A stretch of DNA of 64,000 nucleotides. It comes from Cercophora sp. LCS_1. Taxonomy: Eukaryota; Ascomycota; Sordariomycetes; Sordariales; Lasiosphaeriaceae. The stretch spans positions 1,668,123-1,732,122 of the forward strand of contig JAPZLL010000004.1 in assembly GCA_036250225.1 (NCBI GenBank), read 5' to 3'. Positions 46,004 through 56,700 of the stretch are shown here, one piece after another. A program made the position numbers and the translations under genes. The notes below the pieces were generated by a model. That model did not search any database. It saw only the letters and a program-made list of their open reading frames with translations, and was not told where the DNA came from. The first letter of the stretch is position 1. Every line of letters starts with the position of its first letter.

Positions 46004-47555
46004 AAGAGCTAAGGTAAAGGTATGTTCAACAGGGTCTGGATAGGCTTATAGGAGTGAAGGGGAAATTTGGAAGCAGGGGAGCGAGCTGCAAACTTATCAC
46101 GCCGTTGCGCTTGACACGTTGTCGTCGGTGGCGTGTTTACGAACACATTGACGCTTCACCGTGAAGACAATCGAGCCAGTCAAACCCTTGGCACCTATCG
46201 TGGGATGTGACAAACAGTGTCCCCGCGGATACCGCTGCGGATTGCATTTGGCTAACGACGTCAGGGCGATTAGTAAACGTACTCGCACTGCAAGAGCATG
46301 TCGAAGGCAGTCTTTTTCTATAGACGGTGACGTTAGAGGTCGCACAAATCTGACGCGAGACCCTGGCATCGAGTTCAGACTCCACCAAAACCAAAAGCAG
46401 CCATGATCGCATTAGGACCTTGAGCTTCTTCGGATGACGTTTGATCCCCCTTCTCGAGACTCTCGTGGCATCTTTCCTTCCTGGCGGGACATAGAGTACG
46501 TGCCAGGACAGCGCATCTTTCCCTTTTTCGACATTCAAGAACCCCTGAAACAAATATCGAGAAGGCTGAAACCTGAGAAAATTCGGAACTCTTCCGCCTA
46601 GGTACCTCGAAGCCGGGGACTAGTCCAAGATCGGGCAAGTCAAAACGCAACCCTGGTACAGCCCAGTTCTTTTCCCCACGACCCACAAGGGATGGCAGCC
46701 GAATCCCGGGCGCGGACAACAAAGGTCCACAGCCGTCTCAAACCCGTGGGGGTCCTTGCAAAGTTTGGAAACAAAAAGCGGACGGGCTGATTGGAGCGGA
46801 AACGACAGGTGCTTTCTCCGAACCGCGTTGGCTTTGCCCTCTTGTCGCCGATAAACGCGCCCATCGGGTCACCCGTGGGTTTCCGCGCTCCAATCAATGA
46901 CACAAGTGTTGATGACAGAACCGGTGCCTCGTAGCCGCTAATTCCCTTAACCCGTTTCGGCAATCTTTTTATCTGTGGCGTTCCATACGCATTTCTCATT
47001 GGTGAATAATCACGCCCCCCAAACTCCGGTGTCCTTAGTAATGCGGCGGGCGCTGTCGGTGTTATTGGCGTGTTCGGCCGGAGCCAAGCCTCCTTCTGCA
47101 GAGCAAGAACCTATCATCTTGACAGCATCAGTGACGGAGAGCTCCGGTGACGGAGACACGGAATAATTGCTGTTGGTGTGGATGGTGGCCCTGACGGAAT
47201 CCCGCTCTCCCGTGGCCGGGTTTCGCACCGTTTACGGGTCCGTTGTGGGACCTGTTGGCCTGCCGAGGACGGCCGAGTCTCCGTTGGCGACATCGGGTGC
47301 ATCCTTCGCCTCGCCACGGACGAGGGTACGATAGCGTGCTTTGCCCACCAGGTGAATGAGGGTCTCTTCGTTTCGAAATGGGCAAACGTGGCGGGGCAAC
47401 AGTAAAAAAAACCCTTGCAGGAGGGTGGAAGCACTGGGTTTTCATTGTGGGACGAATGGGTCGTTGATAAGTCTGCCTGCAGACTATGCAGCTCAATGGA
47501 CCCGACTCCGACGGCTCCGCCGACTGGAATCCTCTGCGCTTGGGGGGCGCGGAGC

Positions 47556-47564
47556 TTTATATAG
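47556..47564 (+). promoter_or_regulatory. TATA-like element of the UbiA gene
   Basis: TTTATATAG about 120 bp before the ATG at 47684. Its position supports that ATG over the in-frame one at 47486, which lies upstream of this element. Confidence 0.45.
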
Positions 47565-47683
47565 CCCTGTGGATTGCCCTGAGAAAAGATGGTGTCTGCT
47601 CTACCCTCCCGGTTCTAGTCCTCCTTTTCCTGCGTCTGTTTGCTTGCGTCTGTCTGGAAACTGTCCACTCCCGGTCTGGCACC

Positions 47684-48781
47684 ATGGAGAAAAAGAACAA
47701 TGACGTCCACTACCGCCCATCCAGGCTGACCTTCGGCGCGGGTAGCCCCTATCAGCCCTCTGGAAATGCACGGGGACCAATTCCCGACCCTCATTGCCCT
47801 GAGAAGCTGACACGGAACCAGATCATCACCAACTTCAGCGCCGCCAACCCTCTCCGCCGATACCTCTCTTCTCTCAGCTACCACGCCTACACAGTCTGGC
47901 TCTTCACATACAGCAGCCACAAAGACACCGTCTACCCGAGTGCGGCCTTTGCCACCTCAACCGCACTCTCCACCTCCTTTTCCTTTGCTCCACCCACTTC
48001 GTTCCTTTCTGTCACGTCATCCATCCTTCTCGCCCTGTTCTGGGCCTGGCTTGCCCTCTTCTTCTTCTCTCTTCACAACCAACACCACCCTGACTCGGTC
48101 CTGGAGGACAAGATCAACAAGCCATGGCGGCCCCTCCCCTCAGGACGCATCACCACCTTCCAAACCCGTGTCCTCTTGGCGTGTTACTATCCCGTCTGGT
48201 TCGGGATCAGCCACCACCTTGGCGCCATCCGTCAGTGTATCGGCCTGACGGTGTTGACATGGTACTACTGCGAGCTGGGTGGCTGCCAACAGGGCGGCTT
48301 CGCGAGGAACATCCTCAACGCGATGGGATACTCGTGTTTCTTTGCCGGCGCGCTCCAAGCCTTTGTCGGGACGGGGTACAACGTGTACGAGGGCAAGCCG
48401 TTGGTATGGTTGGTCATGATTTGCTCGTTGATCTTCACGACCATCCACGCCCAGGACTTCCGGGACGAGAAGGGTGATCGTGCGAGGGGACGACAGACGG
48501 TGCAAACGACGCTGGGTGATAGGGCCAGTCGGTGGGTGATTGTTGTCATGGCAGTGATGTGGTCGGTGGCTATCCCGAGGGTTTTGGGACTGGGATGGGC
48601 GGTTATGGGAGTTTTGCTCAGTCTTGCCGGAGTCTTGTCGTTTTTCACGCTCAGGTGTTTGTGGGAGAGAACGGCGGAAAGGGATTGTTTTGCTTACAAG
48701 GTTTGGATTGGATGGTTCGTTGCTTGCATTCTGGCGCCGTGGATGCAAACCGGTGTTGATTGTTTGATTGCAATAGTTTGA
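47684..48781 (+). CDS. UbiA-superfamily integral membrane prenyltransferase or terpene cyclase
   Basis: 365 residues from an ATG in strong context (CACCATGG). About eight membrane segments. Two acidic clusters sit where UbiA enzymes bind Mg-diphosphate: HNQHHPDSVLEDKINKPWRP and, in the second half, HAQDFRDEKGDRARGRQT. The first lacks the strict NDxxD spacing of ubiquinone-type enzymes. DSVLEDKINKPWRPLPSGRI and DFRD-KGDR resemble the fungal UbiA-type membrane terpene cyclases, of which the fumagillin-pathway cyclase is the known example. No P450, polyketide synthase or other tailoring gene is beside it, so it looks orphaned. The exact reaction is undecided. Confidence 0.75.
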   Translation: MEKKNNDVHYRPSRLTFGAGSPYQPSGNARGPIPDPHCPEKLTRNQIITNFSAANPLRRYLSSLSYHAYTVWLFTYSSHKDTVYPSAAFATSTALSTSFSFAPPTSFLSVTSSILLALFWAWLALFFFSLHNQHHPDSVLEDKINKPWRPLPSGRITTFQTRVLLACYYPVWFGISHHLGAIRQCIGLTVLTWYYCELGGCQQGGFARNILNAMGYSCFFAGALQAFVGTGYNVYEGKPLVWLVMICSLIFTTIHAQDFRDEKGDRARGRQTVQTTLGDRASRWVIVVMAVMWSVAIPRVLGLGWAVMGVLLSLAGVLSFFTLRCLWERTAERDCFAYKVWIGWFVACILAPWMQTGVDCLIAIV

Positions 48782-49145
48782 CGAGGTTTAATACGATGCG
48801 TCGGCGGGCAGAGGCTGTAGCCATACACCATCTGTTCTTCCCATTTCCACCTCCTGGGCCGCCCGTCTCGAGCCCTCAGATCATAGCTCTCAGTTCCCGA
48901 GTGGCGGTGGTGGATTGAGCTGCTAAATACAGCCAGCCACAAAAAAGACAGTTATTACTTGACAGTTTGGATCCATTGGTCAATGGCGATAATCCGAGGG
49001 ACCTCACATGCGCCCCCACGTGCACTAGGTGTTGTCGGATAGGGCGTGCTGGGCATCCCGGGCTCCCTCATAAGGCCATGGCGGCCCGCACCTTTCCCCA
49101 GGATCGGATCTAGTAAGTTCGGCCCTGGTCACTTGGTGTGTTCTC

Positions 49146-49473
49146 TTATAAGGAGCTCTATTTTTCGCACACCCCATTTTTGTTTCTGGCACACCGCTTC
49201 CATACATAACCCTGGCCTGCCAATATCTCTGTGTGCCTTTGGAATACCACTTCCACCACACTTTGAAATCGTTGATGCGTTGTTTTTTGAACCGGATGCG
49301 TATTTGAAATTCCAAACACCGCGGTTTATTAACTGCTGATGCCTTTTCTGAAGGGATAGAGGCCAAAACGTGGCAATACTTAGCTTTAGTGGCGCTACCA
49401 AAGGCCAGGGTTGTGTGTGGGCGCAGTGTGCCAAAACAAAGATGGGGTGTGCGAAAAATAGAGCTCCTTATAA
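49146..49473. mobile_element. MITE-like element with 73-bp terminal inverted repeats
   Basis: The left arm 49146-49218 and the reverse complement of the right arm 49402-49473 both run TTATAAGGAGCTCTATTTTT, then CGCACACCCCAT, and end AACCCTGGCCT, with only a few differences. The interior is about 180 bp without coding capacity. The ends are the palindrome TTATAA, which may include a TA-type target duplication as left by Tc1/mariner elements. The size (328 bp) and lack of a gene fit a miniature inverted-repeat transposable element. A long hairpin transcript is another consequence. Confidence 0.75.
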
Positions 49474-49530
49474 GATAGACGCACGGGTACGTTTGCCCAA
49501 AAGATCTGTCTTGAACTCTGACACGAGGAC

Positions 49531-49640
49531 CAGCTCGGGAACAATCAGGGGAAGCTTTGGACAGAGCTCACCCCAGCTCAGGGCGACGAACGAAAGGGAA
49601 ATTTTGTGTGCCAAGATTCGTCGCACGCAACCAGGCTGTT
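49531..49640. mobile_element. Solo arm related to the inverted-repeat element at 57958-58402
   Basis: GGGAACAATCAGGGGAAGC, then CAGCTCAGGGCGACGAACGA and ACCAGGCTGTT match the reverse complement of the right arm of the element at 58.4 kb, apart from a short deletion. No matching second arm was found next to it. Confidence 0.6.
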
Positions 49641-50003
49641 TCCCCCCAGGACCAGACCGAGGAAATTCGCCCTGGTCGCGGGGGCGAGATGCAGCTGATG
49701 ACTGACTGGGTGCAAAGCTAACACAAATATGTCGCGACTATCCTGGGCCGGGCTGTTCAGCTGCCACTCGGACCCGTGGCTTGCATGTTAGGACAGGGGG
49801 ACGGACCAAAGGTTTCCTTGGCATTGGGAATCTAGAACAACGTCGACCACGCCCGAGACAGAGAGTCGCCAGCAGCCAGGCCGAGACCGAGTTCAAGACC
49901 TACAAATATCAGCTCTGGACCCTCGCTTCAAAGTTCTCTCACCTCAGCATCACCGCTTCCAGACATTATTTTCGCATCGGTCTGCTTGATCTACTTCTTT
50001 GCA

Positions 50004-52061
50004 ATGGCTGGAATTGCCGCTACCTGGACTATGCCCAATGTGGGCAAGGTCTCGCCCATGGCCGGAACCGACAACTTCACGCTCGAAGCCACCAACGAGT
50101 CGGTCATGTCTCCTGATCTGCGCTCGCGCGTCGACCCGCGTGACTTTGCCGACGGCGGCAAGTACCGCTGTAAGTCTACAAACTCCCGCATCCTCCTTTC
50201 CATTTGCTGACCACGGGCAGCCATCGTCAAGCTCATCATCCGCTACGAGGGCCAGACGGACAAGGGCCACGCCATGGGAACCGGCTGGCTCATCCGCCCC
50301 GATCTCATGGTCACGGCCGGCCACAATGTCCTTGACTGGTCTGGCGGCGGCCGCGGCTACGGCAAGGCCGTGCAGATCAAGTGCTACATCGGTTACCGGG
50401 GCGCCGCCAGTGTCGACACCCCTGGTGTGCAGTTTCGTCTCGCCAAGAACATCGTCACGACGGCCGAGTGGCTCATGAGCCGCGAGAACCGCCACCGCGA
50501 CGTTGCCTTCATCCAGGTCGACCGCCCTTTCGACGGCGACCTGCGCCTTTTCAGCTACAAGTCGACACCTGCGACCGGCCACGTTACGCTTGGCGTTGTT
50601 GGCTACCCCGGCGACAAGGTCTTGGAGACCGACTCTGGCGAGGAGAGAGGCGCCGAGATGTACGAGATGTTCAACGCGCGAAAGTACGATCTGGCCAAGG
50701 CGCCTCTGAAGCTCCTGGAGTACGATGTTTCAACCTACGGTGGTCAGTCGGGCGCACCAGTGATCCGCAAGGACTCCAGGACCCAGACCGTCATCGGCAC
50801 CCACGTCTATGGCGCTGGCGTGCGCAACCAGGCAAGCACCATCGGCCTCAGCAACGGCAACGACTACGACGCTTTGATCAAGGCATTCAGCGCGCAGTTC
50901 CCCGTCGTCAGCGAGTCGGTCCAGAACGGGATCAAGGTCAAGATGGTCCGCCACGCCCAAGCATCCGTCTCTACCACCTCCCCCTCCCAGCCTTCGACGG
51001 GTTTGACCGGTGGCCACGCTGGCGAAGAGGGGTTCTTTGACGTCTTCAAAAACGTCAGCCAGTTCGTCGGTGGCACACTGCCCACCATCGCGCCTTTCCT
51101 CGGCCCCGTCGGCGGCCCACTTGCCGCTGTGGCCGGCACTGCCATGAGCGCTCTGGCCGGCCGCGCCGAGTCTGCTTTTGACGACCCGCAAGGCGACGGC
51201 CAGGCCGCGGCGGATCGCGCCGTGCTTGCCGAGGCCGCTTTGCAGACCGTTCTCAAGATGGAGGATGGCCCGGCTCTCAGCAAGGTCGTTGCCCACATGG
51301 AGGAGTGCTACCGGACTAATGCGCCCAACACCAAGGCCATCGCTCCCAAGATTGCCCCGGTTCTGCTCGATACCGCGAGCCGCATCAACACCGACAACGG
51401 CTACAACAAGGTCAACTCACACCCGCGCGTCACGCTCGCGCCCCACCGCCTTCGTACTGATGGAAGTGAGAGCGCCTTTGGCACCACCGACTTCGTTGCC
51501 GGACTCCTTCAGCATAACGCGCGTCCGCTCGTAGGTGAGGAGGGCTTCTTCGATGGCCTTGGATCTTTCATCAACTCGGGTTTCAAGGTCGCCAGGCCTC
51601 TTTTACGCGAGGGCTCCAAAGTTAGCCTCGGTCTTCTCAGCAATACGCTAGCTGCTGAGTCGGCTTGGGAAAGCGCTGGCGTTGATAGCGAGACGATCAA
51701 GGCCGCCGAGCTTGTGACCCAGCGTGCTCTTCTTGGCGAGGCCGCGCTGCAGGCGTTCGACAAGCTCAACAACCGCGACCTCAGCGCTGTTCGCGTCTCC
51801 CAGGACCCGCTTGCCCCTGTCGAGGAAGGCTTCTTTGGGAGCTTCCTTAGCGCCGCACAGAAGATTGGCGGCGTTGTCAAGGAGGCTACCCCGGGCGTTA
51901 TCAAGACTGTCCTTCCCATCGCTGTCAACCGCCTCGAAGGTGAAGCCGGCCAGCAGGGAGCCGATGCTTTGTTGGCGCCGGCCCCGCATGGACTGAGGAA
52001 GAAGAAGCTCTTGTGTGCCGAGCTTCTTGACGGTGGAAGCTTGCACAACTTAAGCCTCTAG
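50004..52061 (+). CDS. V8-like (S1B) serine protease with repeated EEGFF C-terminal segments
   Basis: Two exons (50004-50169, 50221-52061) encode 668 residues. The protease domain shows GTGWLIRPDLMVTAGHN (His90), RHRDVAFIQVDRPF (Asp149) and STYGGQSGAPVI (Ser232), a complete Glu-specific-endopeptidase-like triad. No signal peptide is seen. The second half holds three segments beginning EEGFF at 324, 495 and 590, each followed by a Gly/Ala-rich amphipathic stretch. The first two repeats also share AES, then RAVLAEAALQ or RALLGEAALQ, giving a period near 170 residues. If the enzyme prefers Glu, each EE-GFF junction is a possible self-cleavage point; this is inference. After the TAG the same frame continues to look coding. 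The gene stands between two inverted-repeat elements. Confidence 0.85.
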
Positions 52062-52295
52062 GAGGATCCTCCCGTCAACGGCATCCAGGTGAGCACCGCT
52101 GTTCCTCGTCCTAACAGACCTCCATCCACACCTCCCCCTGCCTATGCCGCCTTGCTCCACAGCATGGGAGGGCCGCAGTCCAGCTCCCCGGTCCATGCCA
52201 TCCCCAGCTTGGAGGAGGTGTGAGCCCGCTACCGGATTGACGGCCCCGACCCTAACCAGGACAAGCCCGTTTTTCAAGTGTACGACTGGGAGTAG
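52062..52295 (+). pseudogene. Residual coding tail after the V8-like protease stop
   Basis: In the same frame directly after the TAG at 52059, codons read EDPPVNGIQVSTAVPRPNRP, a Pro-rich stretch, SSPVHAIPSLEEV, a TGA, then RYRIDGPDPNQDKPVFQVYD and a final TAG. This looks like a former C-terminal tail cut off by nonsense changes. Read-through is an alternative. Confidence 0.4.
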
Positions 52296-52691
52296 ACACC
52301 AGACGCTAACAGCATTCTCCTCGTCAAGACGTCGATTACCTTTGGTTAGTTTCTCCCTTGGCATTAGATGGATGGGCATGGGATATCGTGGGAGGAGAGT
52401 GGGAGGAGAGCGGAATCAGGATCACTCCATGAAGTGCCCACAACTGTTTTCCCTCGGTCTTTCGTCTGTGCCTGATTTGAAAAGGATGCTCTATGCAACT
52501 CTGCTAGATCGACTGCTCCTTTTTCTGCGACGAGTCCCAGAATTCCACCTGATCAACTCAACACAATGCCCATTGCCAGCATTCCACCCCAACAAGCCCC
52601 CCTCCCCCCCCCTTCTCCCAAAGAGCACACAGGTTAGGTAGGTACATATCGTGTTGCTCCGAGCCCAGGCAAAGCAAAGCAAACCAAAGAA
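52296..52691. other. Intergenic, no gene seen
   Basis: 396 bp with no supported feature. Confidence 0.4.
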
Positions 52692-53132
52692 TCATTGTTG
52701 CCCGCTCAGACTCGAGCTCCAGTCCTCTAAACGGCACCTTCCCACGTGTATCGCCTTGGTGGTGGCCAGTCTTGCACATCGGTCTCTTCCCTCGGCTGCG
52801 GCAGTCGTGTCAACGGAAGCCGTGGGGATTTGGCAGGATGCTTGGCAGCCACTTACAACCATGCCGTCAATGCCCCTTCCTGATTCCATGTCCAAAGCCA
52901 ACTGAAACGTCTCCCGCCAAGGCAACGCCAATGATGTGGAGTTTTCTCTTTGACGGAGACCTAGCGAAATCAACAACACCGGGGGTCGTTGGTTGGGAGT
53001 GAAAGGCTCGTTGTGCTTGTTGCTGGGTTTTGGTCGTCGACAAAGCCTTGACCGCCAGACGAGAGCAGCCAGAGGGCCACACATGAGCACCAGCCCAACC
53101 AAGCCAATGACTGCCTCGTCTGACAATGTCAT
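52692..53132 (-). CDS. Possible small single-span membrane protein
   Basis: 146 residues from an ATG, starting MTLSDEAVIGLVGLVLMCGP with one N-terminal span then a basic tail (WRSRLCRRPKPSNK). Small fungal proteins beginning with an M-[ST]-L-S-x-E-A-[VI]-I pattern and one span occur widely in my recollection. The rest of the frame has no conserved feature, and an internal GTAAGT might be a splice donor. Confidence 0.35.
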   Translation of the reverse strand: MTLSDEAVIGLVGLVLMCGPLAALVWRSRLCRRPKPSNKHNEPFTPNQRPPVLLISLGLRQRENSTSLALPWRETFQLALDMESGRGIDGMVVSGCQASCQIPTASVDTTAAAEGRDRCARLATTKAIHVGRCRLEDWSSSLSGQQ

Positions 53133-53269
53133 TGAAGTTAGCGGCCCGCTTGCAACAAAGTTTCAGTTAGATCAGGTTGGTATCTCCGTCGTGCAGACGG
53201 GAGCAGTCCCGGGTAAGTATTCGCCGCCATGCTGCACCCAGATATAGAGGCTGGTTGTCCTTGGAACCA

Positions 53270-53304
53270 CGACCAAAATCTGATTTGGTGGCAGATTTTG
53301 GTCG
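53270..53304. repeat. Perfect 13-bp inverted repeat, 9-nt loop
   Basis: CGACCAAAATCTG, loop of nine bases, CAGATTTTGGTCG. Located about 450 bp before the Clr5-ankyrin start. It could be a dimeric protein-binding site or a transcript hairpin. Confidence 0.6.
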
Positions 53305-53482
53305 TTCAATCGGATTGGTATGTGACAGCCGCCAGTCTGATGGCGCAGCGCCGCTGCAGGCGTTCTCGCTTAGCCCTTGGCTAGATTTGAGTGATTGGCT
53401 TTCGGAGTGAGAATGCCACACGTCAGCTTGCGGCTCGCGGGCGGGGTTGTTGCTGCCCAGGTAGGTCTCAAGTCTGTCAGCC

Positions 53483-53607
53483 CCACCAGATTCTGGTCAG
53501 GTTTTGGCTCGACCCACCAGATTCTGGTCAGGTTTTGGCTCGACCCACCAGATTCTGGTCAGGTTTTGGCTCGAGCCACCAGATTCTGTCGGTGTCAGGC
53601 TCGAGGG
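53483..53607. repeat. 31-bp minisatellite, about four units
   Basis: Three near-identical 31-bp units start CCACCAGATTCTGGTCAGG and contain GGTTTTGGCTCGA; a fourth is diverged. The array ends about 155 bp before the ATG of the Clr5-ankyrin gene, so copy number could affect its promoter or leader. Confidence 0.8.
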
Positions 53608-53760
53608 ACCAGCGCTGAGAATATCCGAGCGACTTGTAACCCCATCTGTTTTGGTCTTCTTCAAGCGACAATCAAGAGAACTTTGAGCCCGCTCAACGCA
53701 TCCAATTTGCTCTTTTTCAAAGCATTGAACCTTCCCAAACTTACACTTGAATGTTCGCAG

Positions 53761-56700
53761 ATGGCTTCATCGGGTGTCCCGCAGACCGGTGCGATCCCCG
53801 TGTCAGCGCCCGTCGTATCGCACTGGGAAGAACACCGAGAGCTGTTCCATGAGCTGTACAACACTCGCTCTCTCCCATTGGAAAAGGTGAAGGAGATCGC
53901 AGAGGAAGTCCACCAGCTACCGAGGGCTCCGTACGTATCCACCTTCTCCAACTCTTGCACTGCAGAATTGCATCTCTCACTCAACTCAAGAAACTGACAT
54001 TCTCAAGGTTGTCGTCGTACGAGACGAAGCTGAGAGACGAGCTGGGGCTGCGAAAGAACTTGAAAGGCGAAGATTGGGCTGTCATCGGGCGTTTGGTTGC
54101 GTCACGGCCCCAGGCCAATGTGTATCACCACGGCAAAATTATCCCGCGCGACAAGTTGAAGAGGACCATCCGGCGATACTCAAAGGTGAAGATCAGAGGT
54201 CAGTATACTGCTCCCGCCATCTGCTCTTTCCTGTCAAATGAACGGGCAGTAGAGACATGGCACCCTGATTGAAGGCTAAACTTTTATCAGTATCTTCGCG
54301 GTTGCCTCCTAACGTTAGCATTATCGACCCTTCCGATTCTGGAATTGGTAACGAAATAGCGCTTTTCCGACAGGATTTCACTACTGCCAGTGACCAACCC
54401 AACATGATCCAGCATGTTGCAAGTCCTGGTCCTCATGCAGCGCCCGAACGCCCGCCGCCAGCGCCCTTGAGCGTCGCCCTTCCGAGTAGTGCCCTGGTGC
54501 CGGCCTCCCAGTGTCAAGGTCTAATCAGGGGCACAGTTGCGCTCTTGGCTTCCGAGAACAATGCGGTCGACTTTATTCGGCTCAGTGCACCCATCCTTGA
54601 CGACCGCTTCGCCAAGCTCTGGGAGCCACTCCTGGATAGGATTCCTACCAGAGTTTTCTTGCGAGTTGTTCGAGAGCGTCGTGAGTCAAATCTCTGCCAA
54701 CTTCGGCCACTCCGTCTTCTGACAGCAGCCAGTGACGCACTATAATGATCGCATTTCCCATATGCAGCCTTTCGCTCGTGGTTCCCAATGGGGTCTTATG
54801 AGCCTTAGAACTCTAGAGGCGGTTGAGCTTACAGACGCTCAGGACCTTGGTCTTCTCTCGCCATCGGGATCCGCCCCAGCCTTCACACCAAGCACCGAAC
54901 CCAGATCGTCTCATCACTTTGCCTCGCACCTCTCGACTTTCAAGGACCCGTTTCACGCCCTTGGCATTATTTTGCACCGGCTTTCCAACAATGTCGCAGT
55001 GGACGATATATCAGAGTTGATGGACCAATTCGCCCAGCAAATTCCGGAACCCTTGTTCATGGCAGTTTTGCAGCTTGACTGCCCAACCGTGCGTGCATCC
55101 TGGACAGGATTGCTTCGCTGGATGACGAGGATCGATAATTCAAGGCTGTTTGTGTCTCTCGCAGAGACTATGCTACATCACCACTCGCCTTGTAGCCGAG
55201 AGGATTACGGAATGGTCTTGGTTTTAGCGGCGATTCATAATTGCCCTGGAATTTGCGAGCGTGCGATTGAGTGCGGGGGCGACCCAGATCAGCACGTCAA
55301 CCTGCGGGGCCGACAGGGTGAACTCTCTGGGACGTCGCCGCTTATCTACGCAGCGATTAACGGGAATACGGACACCGTGAAGATGCTTCTTGAATGTGGA
55401 GCCGATGTCAATTTTCGTGTTGACGGCTTCACTGCCGCCGGACACCTACTTGTGGTACTCAAGAAGGACACTCAGCATCGAGAGCACCGCACTGAGGTGC
55501 TGAGGTTGCTCCTCGACCGAGGATCGGATATCAACGCCCTATTCCGTAGGGACAATCTTTACTATTCATCCGAGGCGACCCTCCTCGACGAGGCCATTTT
55601 GGGCGATGATGCTGACGTCACCGAAATATTCCGCGAGTTCTCATCGGCTAGTACAACGGGCCGACCGACGGTGAGCTTGTCAGGCATTATCACCTGCGCA
55701 AAGGAAAGCACCGAGAAACTACGGAATTATATCCTCAAATTGCCCCCGGGGAAGAAGTGGGAGCGCATGCAAGTTGCCGCCTTGACTTGGTGTCTTGACA
55801 GAACCAACGTACAGGCTACTTTGGCCATGACTGAAGTCGGGTTCACCCTCACAAGGCTGTTTACGAAGGAGCCGGGATTTTTCTGGCAGGGGTGGCAACC
55901 TGGACCCATTCTTGACTTCTTCACGAGTGTATATCGTGATAGTCCCTTGACAACGCTCTCCGAAAGATTGGCGCGGGTCATTCTAGAGGAACCCCAGGAC
56001 ACTGACGTACGGAATGCTCTGATCAAGTCCTGCTTGGGCAGTAGTCACCCGGAGGTGCTTCGGCTGCTGTTTCGTGTCCTTGCCCAGCTTAGAGGAAATG
56101 GCGCCGAGATGATGGCGATCGCCGCTCGATTTGGTAGTTTCCAAGCTGTTTCATTATTGCATCAGGAATACCAGGTCGAGTATGGAGGGTTCGCGGAGTT
56201 CCGGGGGGCACATTTCTCAGTCCTTTTGCTCTCAGCCGCATCGTTCTACGGTCATTTTGGACAGTCACCCCTCCTCGCCGAATCTCAACCGGCGAGTGTT
56301 GAGATGCTTGACTTCCTTGTCCGGCAGGGGGCAGATGTCAACACATGCCATCCCTCTTTGTGGTCTCGACAACACCGAATCGCTGGCGAGCAACTAAAAT
56401 GGGCCTTTGACAGAGGACTTGAACACGGTGGAATTTCGGTCTACCGCGTGATGTTTCAATGCATGCAGGTGTGGAATTCTGGAGGCCCTCAAAGCGACTC
56501 CGAACAGCCCAGTGAGCGGGAGTTACTGCGATCTCTTGCGGATATGCAAATACCAATCTTCTCGGCCCACGAGGCTGAGTCTTTCCGGCATAGCCAGAAC
56601 TTCGAAACCGACATCCATCCGCTCTCTTTCTTTATCTCCCGTAGTCCTGGCCCAGACTTCATCGATCAGGTACTAGCAAGTGGAATCGACATCAACGGTA

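Larger units (their letters stand above)
45259..47683. other. Long intergenic stretch, no confident gene
   Basis: 2.4 kb. Only one weak candidate, a short membrane-span frame at 45755-46003, is listed separately. Confidence 0.4.
48782..50003. other. Intergenic region with mobile-element remains
   Basis: 1.2 kb between the UbiA and V8-like protease genes. It holds an inverted-repeat element and a solo arm of another, listed separately. No gene. Confidence 0.5.
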
